A stretch of DNA of 5,690 nt from Desulfoplanes sp. (GTDB lineage Bacteria; Desulfobacterota; Desulfovibrionia; Desulfovibrionales; Desulfomicrobiaceae): positions 1 to 5,690 of the forward strand of contig JAQVZR010000143.1 of the NCBI GenBank assembly GCA_028708105.1, written 5' to 3'. Positions within the stretch are counted from its first letter, which is position 1, and every line of letters begins with the position of its first letter. Shown one piece after another: positions 5,284 to 5,690 of the stretch. The notes under the pieces are model-generated. The model ran no database searches, had not been told where the DNA came from, and was given only the letters and a program-made list of their open reading frames with translations. The translations under genes and the position numbers were made by a program.

Positions 5284-5406
5284 ATGTCTTCCATAGTGAA
5301 GGGGATGACGGATGTGCTAAGGGAAGAACCTGCGGCGTATGGCCGGATTGAGCAAGTTTTTGAGAATTCCCTGGAATGGGAGCTTTTTGACGAGTCCGAA
5401 TTGTAG
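5284..5406 (+). CDS. Doubtful 40-aa ORF, possibly a gene remnant
   Basis: ATG 5284 to TAG 5404-5406 encodes a 40-aa, acidic C-terminal stretch (ends SLEWELFDESEL). The composition looks protein-like, but no good ribosome site precedes ATG 5284, and the AAGGGG before the internal ATG at 5305 is too close. I do not recognise a family. It could be a short real gene, the 3' remnant of a decayed one, or chance. Around it, 5244-5283 and 5407-5519 hold no other gene I can support; 5471-5486 forms only a small AAAAAC-GGCT-GTTTTT hairpin. Confidence 0.25.
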   Translation: MSSIVKGMTDVLREEPAAYGRIEQVFENSLEWELFDESEL

Positions 5407-5519
5407 TAAATTTCTTGTTATTTCGGATGGTTGATGGTGTTTTGGCTGGACTCGGTTCATTCTAAGGGCAAAAAACGGCTGTTTTTGAGCAGAAAAGATT
5501 GGAATATCATATGTTTAGC

Positions 5520-5531
5520 GGGGTCAGACCC
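5520..5531. repeat. GGGTC-A-GACCC dyad
   Basis: Bases 5521-5531 form a near-perfect palindrome, GGGTCAGACCC, preceded by G. From memory, GGGGTCAGACCC-type sequences are frequent intergenic dyads in several bacterial genomes and some occur near REP-associated transposases. No transposase is visible here. It ends two bases before the start codon of the next ORF. Confidence 0.45.
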
Positions 5532-5533
5532 GA

Positions 5534-5690
5534 ATGGCACTTTCTACGGCAGTCAAATATGTTGGCAGTCCCGAGCATAAGGATGCCATATCGTTTGCGG
5601 GTATGCCCAAGCCAAGGGCCGATGCTTCGATCTGTGATCGTGCTTTGGGGCAGAACAGAAAAAAAGTTCAGAGATGGCTGGAAACAGCTA
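5534..5690 (+). CDS. Small hypothetical protein, N-terminal part, cut by window edge
   Basis: The frame is open from ATG 5534 to the end of the window (52 codons); an in-frame TAG at 5516-5518 blocks any upstream ATG. Visible motifs are VKYVGSPEHKD at 7-17, FAGMPKPRADASICD at 21-35 and a basic helix-like end, NRKKVQRWLETA. The PEHK plus P-R-x-D-A-x-x-C-D pattern reminds me of small uncharacterised bacterial proteins of about 100 aa, but I cannot name a function. The ribosome site is weak (GGGG about 10 bases upstream, inside the dyad). Two other frames are also open over this short stretch, but their compositions look less protein-like. Confidence 0.55.
   Translation, partial: MALSTAVKYVGSPEHKDAISFAGMPKPRADASICDRALGQNRKKVQRWLETA

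Noticed and set aside
5511..5690. Alternative plus-strand frame starting at ATG 5511
   Set aside because: Also open to the window end, but its translation lacks the PEHK and PRxDA features and overlaps the dyad; the frame from 5534 looks more protein-like.

Overview
The window reads as a chromosomal segment of a Gram-negative bacterium. It carries a proteobacterial-style tryptophan attenuation region, sigma70-type promoters, and two nucleotide-sugar dehydrogenases of the kind used for capsule or LPS sugars. The short A-rich and GA-rich heptamer repeats between genes recall what I remember of Desulfobacterota (sulfate-reducing 'Deltaproteobacteria'). That placement is an inference from overall style, not a proof.

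Left part, minus strand (1-1086): the 5' two thirds of an anthranilate synthase component I gene (trpE) runs off the left edge. Its long leader contains two complete attenuation modules in series. Reading in the direction of transcription, there is a promoter (1086-1058), a 27-aa leader peptide with Trp-Trp-Trp, and an intrinsic terminator (883-852). Next comes a second leader ORF, also with Trp-Trp-Trp, then a second terminator (635-603) that overlaps a 10-bp antiterminator, then the trpE ribosome binding site. RNA polymerase would have to pass two tryptophan-sensing gates before reaching trpE. This is the most notable feature of the window.

Next, also minus strand (1171-1665): a small DUF1232 (YkvA-like) membrane-associated protein with its own promoter (TTGACG-17-TATAGA).

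Centre, plus strand (1680-5214): two separate UDP-sugar dehydrogenase genes. The first is an E. coli-type UDP-glucose 6-dehydrogenase (ugd, 388 aa) that makes UDP-glucuronate. The second is a TviB/WbpO-type UDP-N-acetylhexosamine dehydrogenase (437 aa) that makes the uronate of UDP-GlcNAc or UDP-GalNAc. Both products are precursors of acidic surface polysaccharides. No glycosyltransferase or transporter gene is in view, and the two genes are separated by about 380 bp of repeats. The spacers on both sides of ugd hold tandem 7-bp repeats (CCTAAAA-type and GGGAGAA-type) built in the same order, plus a 69-bp element repeated exactly 200 bp apart.

Right end (5169-5690): a terminator hairpin, a small hexamer repeat, a doubtful 40-codon ORF, a GGGTC-A-GACCC dyad, and the start of a small hypothetical protein that runs off the right edge.
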